Shown here piece after piece: positions 34,871-45,505 of a stretch of 64,000 nucleotides of DNA. The stretch spans positions 14,391,295 to 14,455,294 of the forward strand of contig CP092869.1 in NCBI GenBank assembly GCA_030710605.1, in the 5' to 3' direction. How positions within the stretch are numbered: position 1 is the first letter of the stretch; each line of letters begins with the position of its first letter. Position numbers and translations under genes: made by a program. This DNA is from Cordylochernes scorpioides. Its lineage: Eukaryota; Arthropoda; Arachnida; Pseudoscorpiones; Chernetidae. Under the pieces are notes generated by a model. That model worked only from the letters and a program-made list of their open reading frames with translations. It did not search any database and was not told the DNA's origin.

Positions 34871-35680
34871 GGGCAAACAGAGGCCACGTGTGAATGTCTT
34901 TCACCACATCTATAACACATTATTTCTTCCCTTTGCCTGAAAGACCTTTGCTGCACCATACTATTATTGTACTCACCCTTTTTATCTTTTCCATTCACAG
35001 GGGAAATCTTGACCACTAATTTACCTTGTAATTCTCTTGTATTTATCTCCCCCAGTTCGAACGAGATCGCTACTGCAAAATTTTATCCAGGGTGACATCG
35101 TCGTTTTCTTGTAGTAGCTTCTTTTGCAGGCTTTCCAACTTGATTCCAGCCACAAAACGGTCTCGCATCATGGTTCCCAGCATATCGCCGAAATTACAAT
35201 TTATTGCTAAATGTTTCAATTCTCTAAGATATTCCTAAATTGATTCTCCTTCCTGTTGAATTCTCTTTAAAAATCTGCATCGCTGTGGTATCACTTTCTT
35301 CTTTGGATCCAAATGCAGCTTGATTCTTTGAATGATAGTATCATAGGGTTGATCTTTCATTAGACCAGGAAGAAAATGTCGTTTCCCTGCTTCAAAGTTT
35401 CAGAATCTGGTAGCGAGGTAAAAATCAGCACTTTAATCTACTCCTTCAGATGCCAAAAAGAAAGCCTCAAATTTTTGTACAAAAAGATCGAAGTGTCCTC
35501 CACTGGGCTATAGCATCTAAAAGGTACTATTAACTTTGAACTTTCATGCTGATCTTTTCTACTCCTTTGTTTTCTTGATCCAGATAGTTTAAAAGATGCA
35601 GTTGTTTTACTTGCATAGACGCCGTTTTCCTCAGCTTTTTACTGGCTCTGTAGATCCCGCATCCTCGTCGCCACTTTTGT
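34870..35680 (-). pseudogene. gypsy E gag remnant with zinc knuckle
   Basis: At about 34,885-34,935 the minus strand reads CYRCGERHSHVASVC, a CCHC-like nucleic-acid-binding knuckle. Upstream to the PBS the sequence is gag-like but broken by stops. Gag forms the particle that packages the element RNA. Confidence 0.65.
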
Positions 35681-35813
35681 TGTGTCGTAATTAGACGTAC
35701 AAGAGCTCAAACTTGATCATGGCCAACAACAAATGTCCAATTTATATATACATATATTTTTACATAATGAGGCTTTAAATATTACAAATAATATTCATCT
35801 ATTTACATAAACA
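35681..35813 (-). repeat. gypsy E 5' LTR
   Basis: TGTTTATGTAAATAG...TTACGACACA on the minus strand, followed by 'acaaaag' and the PBS TGGCGACGAGG. Confidence 0.85.
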
Positions 35814-35820
35814 ATAGTTA

Positions 35821-35902
35821 ATTAAAACAGGAAGTAGGTGATTAGCGCGGTAAGAGGTGGTAAAGAAACTTACCACGCTATTCACCTACTTCCTGTTTTA
35901 AT
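35821..35902. repeat. short foldback with 34-bp arms
   Basis: Arms 35,821-35,854 and 35,869-35,902 are inverse complements with few mismatches (left starts ATTAAAACAGGAAGTAGGTG). The loop is 14 bp. It lies inside the interrupted LINE, next to gypsy E, between copies of CAATAGTTAAT. Confidence 0.8.
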
Positions 35903-36029
35903 CTATCAAGCGTGGCTATACTATGCCTGACAATAGTTAATATATTTTCTACAGGTAAACTCCGTACAATTGGTATAAGTGTATAACGAATCAAAAGTTT
36001 TTACGAAGGAGTATCTTTTATTATACAAT

Positions 36030-36344
36030 AGTTAATATATAGCGAGAAGAGTAGAGGACTGAGCACAGATCCCTGAGGTACACCAGCCCATATTCTTCGG
36101 TCCTTGGAAAATGTTCCATTGACCCGAACCTTTATCCTTCTTCCCCTTAAGAAGTCTGCAATCCAGATTAAGGTGTTTCCTCTTACTCCGATGCTGTGCA
36201 GCCTTTCAAATAATTTCTACACTCGATCAAAAGCTGAGGTCATATCCAGGAATACGGCCGTTGTCTTCTTTGGCGGTTTTTCCTAGAAATCTATTATTGA
36301 TTGACAGAAGTAGAACAGTTTATCAGTTGTACAGTGTCTGGATC
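36030..36344 (-). pseudogene. Jockey-like LINE RT, middle part
   Basis: Minus strand: a VFLDMTSAFDRV stretch (RT motif A, FLD..AFD), then RGRRIKVRVNG and IWAGVPQGSVLSPLLFSLYI (motif B, GVPQGS). In an intact LINE this would continue to the YADD box found at about 32,290. It is cut at its 5' side by the mariner at 36,347 and at its 3' side by the repeats at 35,8xx-36,036. Confidence 0.85.
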
Positions 36345-36346
36345 TA

Positions 36347-37643
36347 CGAGGGGTGTCCCATAAGTCCGTGGCCCGACCATGAGAACGAAATCTTAGAAAC
36401 TAATAAATTTTACCAAATATACCTTAAAGCCTTGTATGAAGATATGTACATTTTTAAGTTTCTACAACTAACCGTTTTCTTTGTTATAGGTTCTGAAAGA
36501 GGACAAGAAACAGGAATCATCTAAAATGTAAACAAACGAGATTCGTGCTGTAATAAAATATCTTTATAAGAAAGAATTGTCGCCGAAGGAAATCTATGAA
36601 AATATGGTGGATACATTAAGGGAAGATGTTCCTTCCTATAGCACAGTAAAAAAAATGGGTAGCTGCGTTTAAATTAGAGAGGATCAGCACAGAAGACGAA
36701 CATGGACCAGGAAGACCTGTTGAGTCAGTTACTCAAGAAAACATCGACAAGATACATGATTTGGTTATGTTGGACAGAAGAATGACAGTTCGTCAGATAG
36801 AAGAGACCTTGGGTATTCCAAAAACAATAGTGGATCGGATCATGAGAGAACACTTGGGCCTCAGAAAGCTTTCTGCCCGTTGAGTTCCCAAACTTTTGAC
36901 ACCCGATCAAAAAGGCTGTAAGGAGAAAGTAATCTTCGGACAATCTTGCGTTATTTGAAGCCAATCCAGACAAATTTTTTAATAGATTTGTTACCATGGA
37001 TGAGACTTGGGCCCATCACTTTACACCAGAGTCCAAGCAACAATCCATGCAATGGAGACACTCAGGTTCCCCTTCCCCCAAGAAAGCCAAGACAGTTCCA
37101 TCAGCAGGGAAGGTTATGGTGTCTGTCTTTTGGGATTCCGAGGGTGTACTTCTTCTAGACTTTCTGAATAAGGGTCAAACCATCACTGGCGATTATTAGG
37201 CAAATCTTGCGAAGCAACTACGAGAAGCTATTGAAGAAAAAAGAAGAGGAAAGCTGTCCAGGAAGATTGTTTACCATCAAGACAATGCTCCGAGTCATCG
37301 GTCGCTGCAAGCCATGGCTACTATTTATGATTCTGGCTTTGAACTTTTACCACATGCACCTTATTCACCAGATATAGCTCCGTCTGACTTCAACCTATTT
37401 ACTCATTTGAAAAGATCACTTTCTGGCATTCATTTTAGGTCAGATGAAGAGGTCATTGATGTTGTAACCTCATTTTTTTGAGTCACATGAAACATCGTTC
37501 TTTTTGGAGGGTATAAAAGCATTAGAACATCGCTGGAAAAAGTGTATAGACCTTAAAGGGGATTATGTTGAAGGATAAATCATAATCATTTTATTAATCA
37601 TTTTCTTTATATGTCGGGCCACGGACTTATGGGACACCCTTCG
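36347..37643 (+). mobile_element. mariner (irritans-like) element, degenerate
   Basis: 1,297 bp bounded by 31-bp inverted repeats with one mismatch (CGAGGGGTGTCCCATAAG on the left; ...GGGACACCCTTCG on the right) and TA duplications at 36,345-36,346 and 37,644-37,645. It sits inside the LINE: coding on both sides belongs to the same minus-strand RT. The interior encodes a broken transposase. Confidence 0.93.
36526..37578 (+). pseudogene. mariner transposase, broken
   Basis: The start ATG at 36,526 is followed at once by TAA. A HTH-type N-terminus follows, then KLSAR-stop-VPKLLTPDQK near 36,880. The catalytic core has TMDETWAHHFTPE (first Asp), KKAKTVPSAGKVMVSVFWD, HQDNAPSH (second Asp) and YSPDIAPSDF (third Asp). 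The second and third Asp are 34 residues apart, DD34D as in mariner. At least three stops and several frameshifts make it inactive. Confidence 0.92.
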
Positions 37644-37645
37644 TA

Positions 37646-37990
37646 TAGGCAGTTTGGTAGAAGTTTATTTTATTATTGTTAGTGAGCCAGACTATGAGCC
37701 TAGAGTGGATAATTCGTTCTGTTATTTTACAAAGTATGCTGGTGCAAGCAATTGGCCGATAGTTCTTGTATTCCTTGGCATCTTTGTTTGGTTTCAGTAT
37801 TGGCACTATAATTGATATCTTCCAATTCTTTGGTAGTTTACCAGTTTGCTAGGAAATCTTCAGTATTCTTAGGAGTTGATTTTTAGCTTCGTCTCCAAAG
37901 TGTTTAATCATTTGACCAAAGATTAGATCATCTCCTGGTGACCTCTTATATCTAACTTTTCTATTGATGCGTTTAGCTCATTCAGTGTGA
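37646..37990 (-). pseudogene. Jockey-like LINE RT, N-terminal part
   Basis: Minus strand: SPGDDLIFGQMIKHFGDEAK, then GKLPKNWKISIIVPI and YRPIACTSILCKITERII (RT motifs preceding the palm). Continuous with 36,030-36,344 if the mariner is removed. Further upstream (past about 38,000) no endonuclease domain is recognised. Confidence 0.83.
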
Positions 37991-39168
37991 AGCCATCTGT
38001 TTGTTCGTGTTATATTTTGCAGCTCTTTGTTTTGGGTTATGGGAATAATAAATGCTGTCCTCACATCTTGACTCTTTTTTTTCTGTGAACAGTAATTTTT
38101 TGTTTGTCATTTGCCCACATCTTATATTATGTCGTGCAGGCCAAAGTGTTATAACTTCTCGAATAACACTGGTATACACAATTTTACCCCTTATGTTTAG
38201 TTTATCGCTTTTCGCTCATTAGAAGAAATAGCATAAGGAATATTCTCTGTATCCCCCCCCAACTTTAGAAATTTTGCGCAAAAATAATACAAAATTATTT
38301 TACTACCACGTTTTTCAACGCGAAAGGTCGATTTAAAAATGATTATTTTTGAGGGGATACATTTTCAAAATTATGTACAGTATAATAAACAATGATAACA
38401 TTTGACAAACCCATAGGATATTTGGAATAAAGTGCGACAAATATATTTTTCACTCCCCTCTATATTTCATTTGTTGGATCATGACAAATATCCAGTTAAA
38501 TAATCAAGTGTCGTCAATTAGTCAAGAAACTACACATTCCTTATAGCAAGAAATCCTATTAGTAGTGCCATCATAATTTTTGGTACTATATTAACATTTT
38601 AAAAATCGTGTATTGATATCAGTAGTTATTTTCAAACATTCAATCTATTTCACAAAACTCCATCTAAAATATTAATATTTTTTGCTACATGTTTTAATTT
38701 GCATATACCTATTTTACATATCTCAGATTGTATTTAAAAGTCGTCAACCATTTCTTCTAACTTTTGACGAAATGGTGTTTTATTAATTTATCATTTAATA
38801 TTATTAGGGTTCTTTCCTGGTATACAAAAAGGAAAAATACGTGTCGTTCAGTTATATTTTTCAATTTATCAAACAATTTGGCCGCTGAATCTCTGATTCT
38901 GGTAGAGCGCCATCTAGCGAATAAAGTTGTAACTGATATCAATTTCGAATTTTTCATTATTTGCCATAAAAAATCCCATTGCATCCTGAACACAATGGTG
39001 TTTACCGCATTGCTCTAGCGCAAATATTCGCGGAGTTATTAATTTTTAAAGCTGTGCGGGACTTTTGGATCACCCTGTATTTAAAAAAAAAAAAATTCAA
39101 TAGAATAACAAACTAAAAAACTAAAAAAAACTACCAGCATATTAGGGTTAGCACCTCTTTTATGTTAA
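37991..39168. other. AT-rich stretch with one mariner-type end
   Basis: No gene recognised. At 39,058-39,077 the string GGACTTTTGGATCACCCTG followed by TA looks like the right end of a mariner-type element (inverse complement CAGGGTGATCCAAAAGTCC). The matching left end was not found, so the element is truncated or too diverged. An 8-C run lies near 38,253. Confidence 0.5.
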
Positions 39169-39615
39169 TTTAAACTCGCTAAGAATTGCCTAAGAAAGAA
39201 TTGTCAAACTTGTCCCTCTCTTAAGAACCATGACACTTTTCAAACGACTAGTTGTAAATTAGTAAATACTATTTATAAATTAACATGCCAAATTTGTCAA
39301 TTATCATATATAGGACAAACGTGTAATCCATTAAATATACGAATAAACCTACATAGAAACCACGCTAAAAAATCAATTGGTAATATATATATGAAAGAAC
39401 ACAATCAATTACATACTTTTAACAACTTTAAGATAGAAATACTAGACATATGTCAAAACAAAAAACAACGACTATTATTAGAAAACAACTACATTTATAA
39501 ACACAACACATTATTCCCTTATGGACTTAATGGCGAATTAAACTACACATACAAACCACAAACAGAAGAAATTTCAACTTATGAAATCAGTTGCAAATAC
39601 AAAAAAAAAAAATGA
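39169..39615 (+). pseudogene. GIY-YIG endonuclease of the PLE
   Basis: The frame is open from 39,169 (after a TAA) to 39,615. It has a CQTCPSLKNH zinc-finger-like start, NTIYKLTCQICQLSYIGQT (the GIY...YIG core), then NPLNIRINLHRNH (catalytic Arg/His region) and a KEHN...FKIEILD stretch. GIY-YIG enzymes nick DNA to prime or site retroelement insertion. The frame ends after a run of 12 A that shifts it relative to the following linker, probably by slippage. No ATG at the expected start; the first ATG is at 39,391. Confidence 0.82.
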
Positions 39616-40185
39616 ATTAAAAACTAAACCTAATAAAACTAGAGGTAAAACTACCAATAAATTAGGTTACATTGAATTTGAAGAATTACTGGACCCAAAA
39701 CAAATGTACACTAACAACTTCGTCGATAAATTTATTAAAACATTATTTAAACTAAATAATAATAAATTTATCAAACTTATAGAATATATTAAAATTCATA
39801 ATCTGACTAACAGATTAATAGATATCACACACGACATCTTTAAATTCAGAAAAATTAAACAATCTACTAATAACATTAATATTATCATTAAATTTAATAA
39901 CAATTTATTTAATCATATTAAGTTTAATGATATTTTTAATAACCAAAACATTAATAATCTTTTCCCTATAAAAAATTTAAATTTCAAAACAATCTGGAGA
40001 TACAACAAAAATATAGGTAATTTAGTTTGCAATTATAACCAATTTATTAATAATTTGGCAAATTTTAAAAAAATTAAATGTAATTGCAACAACTATATCG
40101 ATAGGTTTTCTGGTCATATATTAACTAGCAATTTTTCTTTTTTAAATCCAGAATATCAGGATATTTTAAATAAAGGGTATAAATA
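39581..40185 (+). pseudogene. PLE linker region between endonuclease and RT
   Basis: Asn/Lys-rich linker overlapping the end of the GIY-YIG frame. It carries KIKCNCNNYIDRFSGHILTS, with a C-x-C, and then LNKGYKY, where the insert begins (after codon base 2 of the last Tyr). The reading frame is in phase with the RT frame after the insert. Confidence 0.7.
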
Positions 40186-42060
40186 TGTTGGGGCACGTTT
40201 TTGTAACCATACCCCAACAGAAGGCGTATGTATAATCAACATAAAATGGATACATGGCTTCCCTCCCACATAGACTTATAGACCATTTTTTTGCCCAGAA
40301 ACTTAGACACTTGGTGACACCAGACTTCCATGCCGAAAGCTGATGCCTGGTGGAGAAGAAGACATCCAGAGACATCCGAGCTGGAAACTGTTGTTTCCTA
40401 TGTACATATATTCTCCTCATCAAAAATTTAGGTAGAGGTGACCAGAAGAAATGGAGAAGGAAGATTTCTAAAAGACTAAGCCTTATAAATATCCTTCCCG
40501 AAAAAAGGAAGCATCACATTACAGTCCAGGTAAAAGGGGCCTGGGTCGATTTTTAGCCAAGACGGGGGGCGATATATATACCGTCCCGAGAAAAGGGAGG
40601 ATCGTATTACAGCCCATGTGGAGGAGGCCTGGGGTCTGATGAAATTTTACACTATTGCCGTGGCTGTTTCTCTCTTTAGATTTTTTTGTTTTGGTAATAC
40701 TATATGTTCTATTTTGATGGGAGAGGCCTGGGGCGTCTGTGAAATCGTATACTGGAGCCGTTGGCCATTTTGATTGGTGTTTCTTTCGGCGAATGAAAAT
40801 GCCAGCCAATAGAAACTTTGGCGCGGCCAGCGAATGAAAACGGAGAGGGACAAGAATAAAAGAGGGTTTCTTTGCCAAAAGGCAGATTGAATCTGAGTCG
40901 CTCAGTAAGAGGACAGTCTTCAGTCGGGAGACCAGACCTTTGCCGGCACTTTCGAGAAAAGGTAAGCCATTTGTCATTATGACTTAGCGCCCCCCCCCCT
41001 TTTTGTGTAGTAACCAACCTAGATTTCGCATGGGCCCTAAAGGGCTATAAAGTAACTTCAGGTCACCTCTATCTAAATTTTACTATGTAAATAGCATATC
41101 TCGTCAGTATAGACATGTTCCCAAATTTTAATTTATTTAAATAAATATCTAGAGAAATCTTCTTGTTTCCTCTCATACATATTTCATTCCTTTTGCTTTA
41201 TGGTACTACCCCCCACACCTTAATTTCACAAATTGTACTAAATATAGAACTACCGACTCTGTTGGAATAGAGTTGTGTACTATATCTTTGCTATGATATA
41301 TTGACACAGCAACAGTCGCAAATTACGACTTTATTAGGGCTACTTTGAGGGTATCTATCTGTCAGGTTTTAGTAATGTTTGTACTTTTATGTGTTTCAGT
41401 GCGTTATTCCATCATATTTACCATTATACCATATTTTCTGATTGCTCGGGCTATTGTTACGCTGTTAGGAGGGTACGGCATGATGCAAACAGATTTGTAT
41501 GTTTGACTATTGTTTGTGTTATTTGGGCTATAAAAATGCCTTAATATGAATCTATTTACAGTTGATCTGTAGAAATTATAGAGATCTGTTGCTATAATTT
41601 TCCTCTATGAAATAGCTCCCAGCGTCTTCAGTGGGTTGCTAAACCTCCAGAAGGAGTCTTTTATAGATTGCCCAATTTAATAACGATTTCATGGGTTGTC
41701 TGATGAAATTGTATACTAGTGTCGTGGCTGTTTCCATCTTTAGACCTTTGTTCTGACAATATTATATGCTCGATCCCTGCTTTAGCTCAACTCTTAATCA
41801 ATTGCAGAGTTTCCCCCCTTTTTTTTAATTTTATTTATCCTGTTTGCACAAATTGCATTACATGTGATGATGTAAAGACATATGTCGATAGTGCATCATT
41901 GACAGCTGTGCTTCTATTATACAACATTAAGGTCTTGCTGCGGGTTATATACATGGGGTTGTTGGCCTAAATTGCTATATATATATACTTAAGTAAGGAA
42001 ACTTTAATAAGTCACATCGTGTATCCTCCCTTTTCATCTATCCAAACCGGGAACGCAACA
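40186..42060. mobile_element. 1,875-bp TG...CA insert, probable solo LTR
   Basis: It starts TGTTGGGGCACG (40,186) and ends GGGAACGCAACA (42,060), with TGTTG/CAACA inverted ends and AATA on both sides (40,182-40,185 and 42,061-42,064). Removing it with one AATA copy restores the PLE reading frame. The interior has promoter-like sequence (AATAAAAG at about 40,855, then GAGTCGCTCAGTAAG) but no pol coding. A TGTTGGGG...CCCCAACA inverted pair lies at 40,186-40,219. Two diverged copies of 'tctgatgaaatt.tacact' at 40,635 and 41,699 show internal duplication. The parent family is not recognised. Confidence 0.75.
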
Positions 42061-42064
42061 AATA

Positions 42065-43526
42065 TATACCTCAAATTAAACACAATTATAATAATACAAT
42101 TAAATCTATATTAAAAGATATAGATATTTTCATAAATAAAACTAGTATAAAATACAGTATTCCAGAATTTACTTTTCTGGAATGGAAACATAATATTAAA
42201 AAGGAAATTATAAATTATTATTATAATACGCTTAAATACACAAAACCTAATTCAGATATTCCTTCTTTTAAAGAAAATATAATTAAATTACAGAAGGACT
42301 TTATTATCACTCCTATAGATAAATGTTCCAATAACTTATCTATAATTTGTAAAAATCTATACCACGATATACTAAAAAAGGAAATTGATAACAATCATAA
42401 ATACACTTTTGCTAGAACTACAGCCACAAAAATCAAAAAAGACATCAAAAACGTTGAAAATTCACTAAAAATTTATAATCACTACAAAAATCCAAACATA
42501 CCAAAGTTCTATATAATTCCTAAACTACACAAAAAACCTATTTCTTTCAGAACAATCACATCTGGTATAAATTCAGTTATAAAAAACATTGATATACAAT
42601 TAGCTTCAACACTACAATTTATTATAAATAAATTAACTAATAAATATAATTATAAATTTATCGACTCAAATAAAAAAATCATTAACTATTTAATGAACAA
42701 TTGGACAAACATGGAAACAGTACACACATTTGACTTTGAGGACCTATATTCTAAAATAAATTTAAGAGATCTAAATAATAAAATAACCAATTTATTTAAC
42801 GAAATCATTAATGACAAAACTTTCCACATTAAAATTATTCATAACAGATATAAAACAATTAAATTAGATCTTAAAACAGCAAAAACTCTACTGGAAACAT
42901 TTTTAAATTTTAACTATATAGAATTTAAAAATAAAATATATATTCAATCAGAAGGCGTTCCCATGGGAACTTCTTCCAGTCCTTTATTAGCAAACTTAAT
43001 ATTATTCTGGTACGAAAGAGAATACTTTCTACAAAATAATGTTAACTGGCAAATGTTCCGTTATGTAGATGACATCATAATATTTAATAATCCACAGTTC
43101 AAAAACTTAATACCTAAAATTTATCCTAAATACTTGAAACTTAAGAACAATGAAAAAATTTATAGAAACAAAAAAGTTAACTTTTTAGACCTAAATATAG
43201 ACCTTACAAATAATGCTATTAAAATTTATAATAAAAAAAGTAATTATAATTTCAATATTATAAAATACTGTAATATGAATTCTAATATTTCATTAAATTG
43301 TTGTAAAGGTATATATTTTGGTCAGTTTCTAAGATTTTATAGAATAAATAATATATTAGAAAATTTCATAGAAGATGTTAAAAATTTAAACATGGAATTT
43401 ATTAAAAACAAATTTAGTATCAGACAAGTAAAATATTTCAACAGTATATCAATTATAAAATACTTTAAAAAAAATAAATGGAAGTATCCATTTATTAAAT
43501 CAACTTTCTATAATTTCTCTCAATAA
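42065..43526 (+). pseudogene. PLE reverse transcriptase
   Basis: The frame is open from 42,065 to TAA at 43,524-43,526 without an internal stop. Motifs in order: PKFYIIPKLHKKPISFR (about 42,500), HTFDFEDLYSKI (motif A, about 42,726), EGVPMGTSSSPLLANL (motif B, about 42,951), FRYVDDIIIF (YVDD active site, about 43,055) and KKVNFLDLNI (about 43,175). These match PLE RTs rather than LINE or LTR RTs. There is no GIY-YIG domain downstream. The N-terminal extension joins the linker before the insert, so alone it is 5'-incomplete. Confidence 0.88.
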
Positions 43527-44345
43527 TAAATACTACAAATTTATAATCTTTAACAATTAGTTAAACTTAAATTAAATAGCTGATTTGAAGATTTTTTCAC
43601 AAGATTTTTAAAGTAATATTGTATAGAATTCATTTTGTTTAATCTCCAATTTCTGGGGAGGAAAATGGAAATTAAATAAAAGTGAATTTTCACAATTAAT
43701 AGCTTTATTAAACTCTAATAGTTTGCCTTTTTAAAGGAATATTGAAAGATGAATAAGTGTTGAATCAGTTATTTTAATATAACTGGCTGTAAAGATTATA
43801 AAGTTTGGATTTCTTCCCTTAACTATCTTTTCTTTCTTCTTTGAATATCTTGTTGTTCTAAAACTTCAGAATGGACGGTCTAATTTTGTCCCCCACCCCC
43901 CACAACATGTGTCATCCAGAAATAGATGTTTACAGTTGAAGGCGGCGCGGTCAAGGTAGGTTCACAATAAGAATTTGGTAACACTTATATCTGTTATATC
44001 TGTTCATATAAATGTTTCACTGAAGTAACTTTATATTAACACATAAAATCCGGTTGAAAAGAGGTCTATGACGTAATAGAGAAGGGATGAAACGCCGCTG
44101 AACTTCTATTTGAGAATTCCCGGTTCAGCAGACCTCTTTTTTCAATAATTACTCCAATTTAAATTTTTTTTTGTATATGTCTGGTATACCATTAGGGTTT
44201 CAAAACATAATAACCAAACTTATAACAAAAGTTAATTCATAGTATAGATATATTACTAAATACAACAATTTATATTCATATTTTAAAATAAAAAAATTTA
44301 AAAAATCATTTAAAAAAAAAAAAAACGATAAAATATAAAATTATA

Positions 44346-44377
<32 letters not shown>

Positions 44378-45400
44378 CTAACAATCTTAACTACCTTCTT
44401 TACAAAACTTTTTGTCTTCTTATTATTAGTTTGATCAAAAGTACATGGTTCTGTCTTTCTCTCTTTTTTCTAACTATTATATATATTCTCACTTCGATTA
44501 TTCTATATATAGGATTAGAGTATGTCTAAATGACGTGTAAAAGCCGATGCAAAAGACGTTACGTTGTTAAATTTTATTGTTATTAATTATAAATATATAA
44601 TTAACTAGATGATGTTTTAGAAGTAAAGGATTTTTTATTTTTTTTTTATTTTCTCTCTCTATCTATACTAAATAATAACAATTTACTAATTTTATAATTT
44701 GAATTTAAATAATCAAAATAATTAAGATAATTTTAATAGAATACTTAACTATAAAATTATACAACTATTTATTTTTATAATTAATTTAGATTTAGCTTGC
44801 TAATCTAACCAAATCTACTTGATATGATTTATCATTCTTATCAGTTTGCTCCTTAAGTTTTAAATGTAGAATCACTGTTATATTTTTATTATATAGTTTT
44901 TACACTATATATATATATATATATTAAATGTATTTAAATATTCGATAGCTTTTAAACATGCAATATATAGATATATAATTTAAATTAACCTATATGAATA
45001 CCTTAAATCTTTTCAAAAATGCTTCAGTTTACCGATCAGAATAAACTTCTTGCTTAATCTTCTGTTTGAATATTTTTGCTTTTGAGCTTTATATCAAACA
45101 ATTATGCTCGGCTACCAATTGTTGACTTTGCTTAGAATTTTTAATGAAACTGATCCCAATAAAAAAATATATTAATTAAATATTATATTTATTGATTTAC
45201 AAGAGAGAACAAAATATAAAAGAGAAACTAAATATTAAAACGAAAGAACTTTTTTTTCTAACGGTTAGCACCTATTTACATGTGATCTTACACACATACT
45301 CTGTGAGAATAATTAATCAATTAAAATATATAACACATATTTTGTTTTATAAAGACAAAGGTCACCTCTTCTGTCAAAATATGTCGTAAAAGTTAGACGA
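43527..45400. other. very AT-rich region, no gene recognised
   Basis: It contains (AT)n runs at about 44,350-44,377 and 44,905-44,923. A foldback-like pair (about 44,053-44,066 'ttgaaaagaggtct' and about 44,130-44,145 'agacctctttttt') surrounds GC-richer sequence. No coding frame stands out. Confidence 0.4.
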
Positions 45401-45450
45401 CATCTATTGTGATGATTTCATTAGATCCCCTGAGGATCTCATTAAATAAA

Positions 45451-45505
45451 GTCCACCCTAGACTGACGAGGGCCATTAGCCCGAAGTAATGATCTCTAGG
45501 TGGAC
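45451..45505 (+). ncRNA. hammerhead ribozyme-like motif, type I, with long stem I
   Basis: Stem I: GTCCACCCTAGA (45,451-45,462) pairs with TCTAGGTGGAC (45,495-45,505) over 11 bp with one bulged C. Core CTGACGA at 45,463-45,469. Stem II GGGC-CATTA-GCCC (45,470-45,482). Core GAA (45,483-45,485). Short stem III/loop GTAATGAT. Cleavage-site C at 45,494 preceded by T (N-U-H rule). The closing 15.1-16.1 pair is G-U instead of A-U. Such ribozymes process retrozyme and PLE transcripts in other animals. A degenerate relative is at about 59,180-59,235. Confidence 0.7.

Larger units (their letters stand above)
32341..35813 (-). mobile_element. gypsy element E (K02A2.6-like), both LTRs, minus orientation
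   Basis: The 5' LTR is at 35,681-35,813 and the 3' LTR at 32,341-32,504. The internal order on the minus strand is PBS (TGGCGACGAGGATGCGGG, right after the 5' LTR), gag with zinc knuckle, RT, RNase H, integrase, polypurine tract. A protease was not recognised. It is inserted in the LINE. I could not find a matching target duplication ('aaggt' on one side, 'atagt' on the other). Pol is frame-broken throughout. Confidence 0.87.
39169..43526 (+). mobile_element. Penelope-like element with N-terminal GIY-YIG (Naiad-like), interrupted
   Basis: Domain order on the plus strand: zinc-finger/GIY-YIG endonuclease (39,169-39,615), linker (39,581-40,185), foreign insert (40,186-42,060), RT (42,065-43,526). 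Canonical PLEs carry GIY-YIG after RT; endonuclease first is the arrangement of the permuted clade called Naiad. The linker's GHILTSNFSFLNPEYQDIL..KGYKY segment resembles, from memory, the 'GH..T.DL....LR.L..KGPKYREP' region of such proteins. The element is strongly AT-rich. Defects: a frameshift at the A-run 39,600-39,611 and the insertion. Element ends not determined. Confidence 0.8.

Noticed and set aside
40601-41017. Overlapping minus-strand frames of 100-150 aa in the TG...CA insert
   Set aside because: Several overlapping frames, no motif, and the segment has promoter-like features on the plus strand.
44053-44145. Hammerhead or foldback element
   Set aside because: Outer strings pair, but the interior lacks the CTGANGA/GAAA core; too short to define an element.
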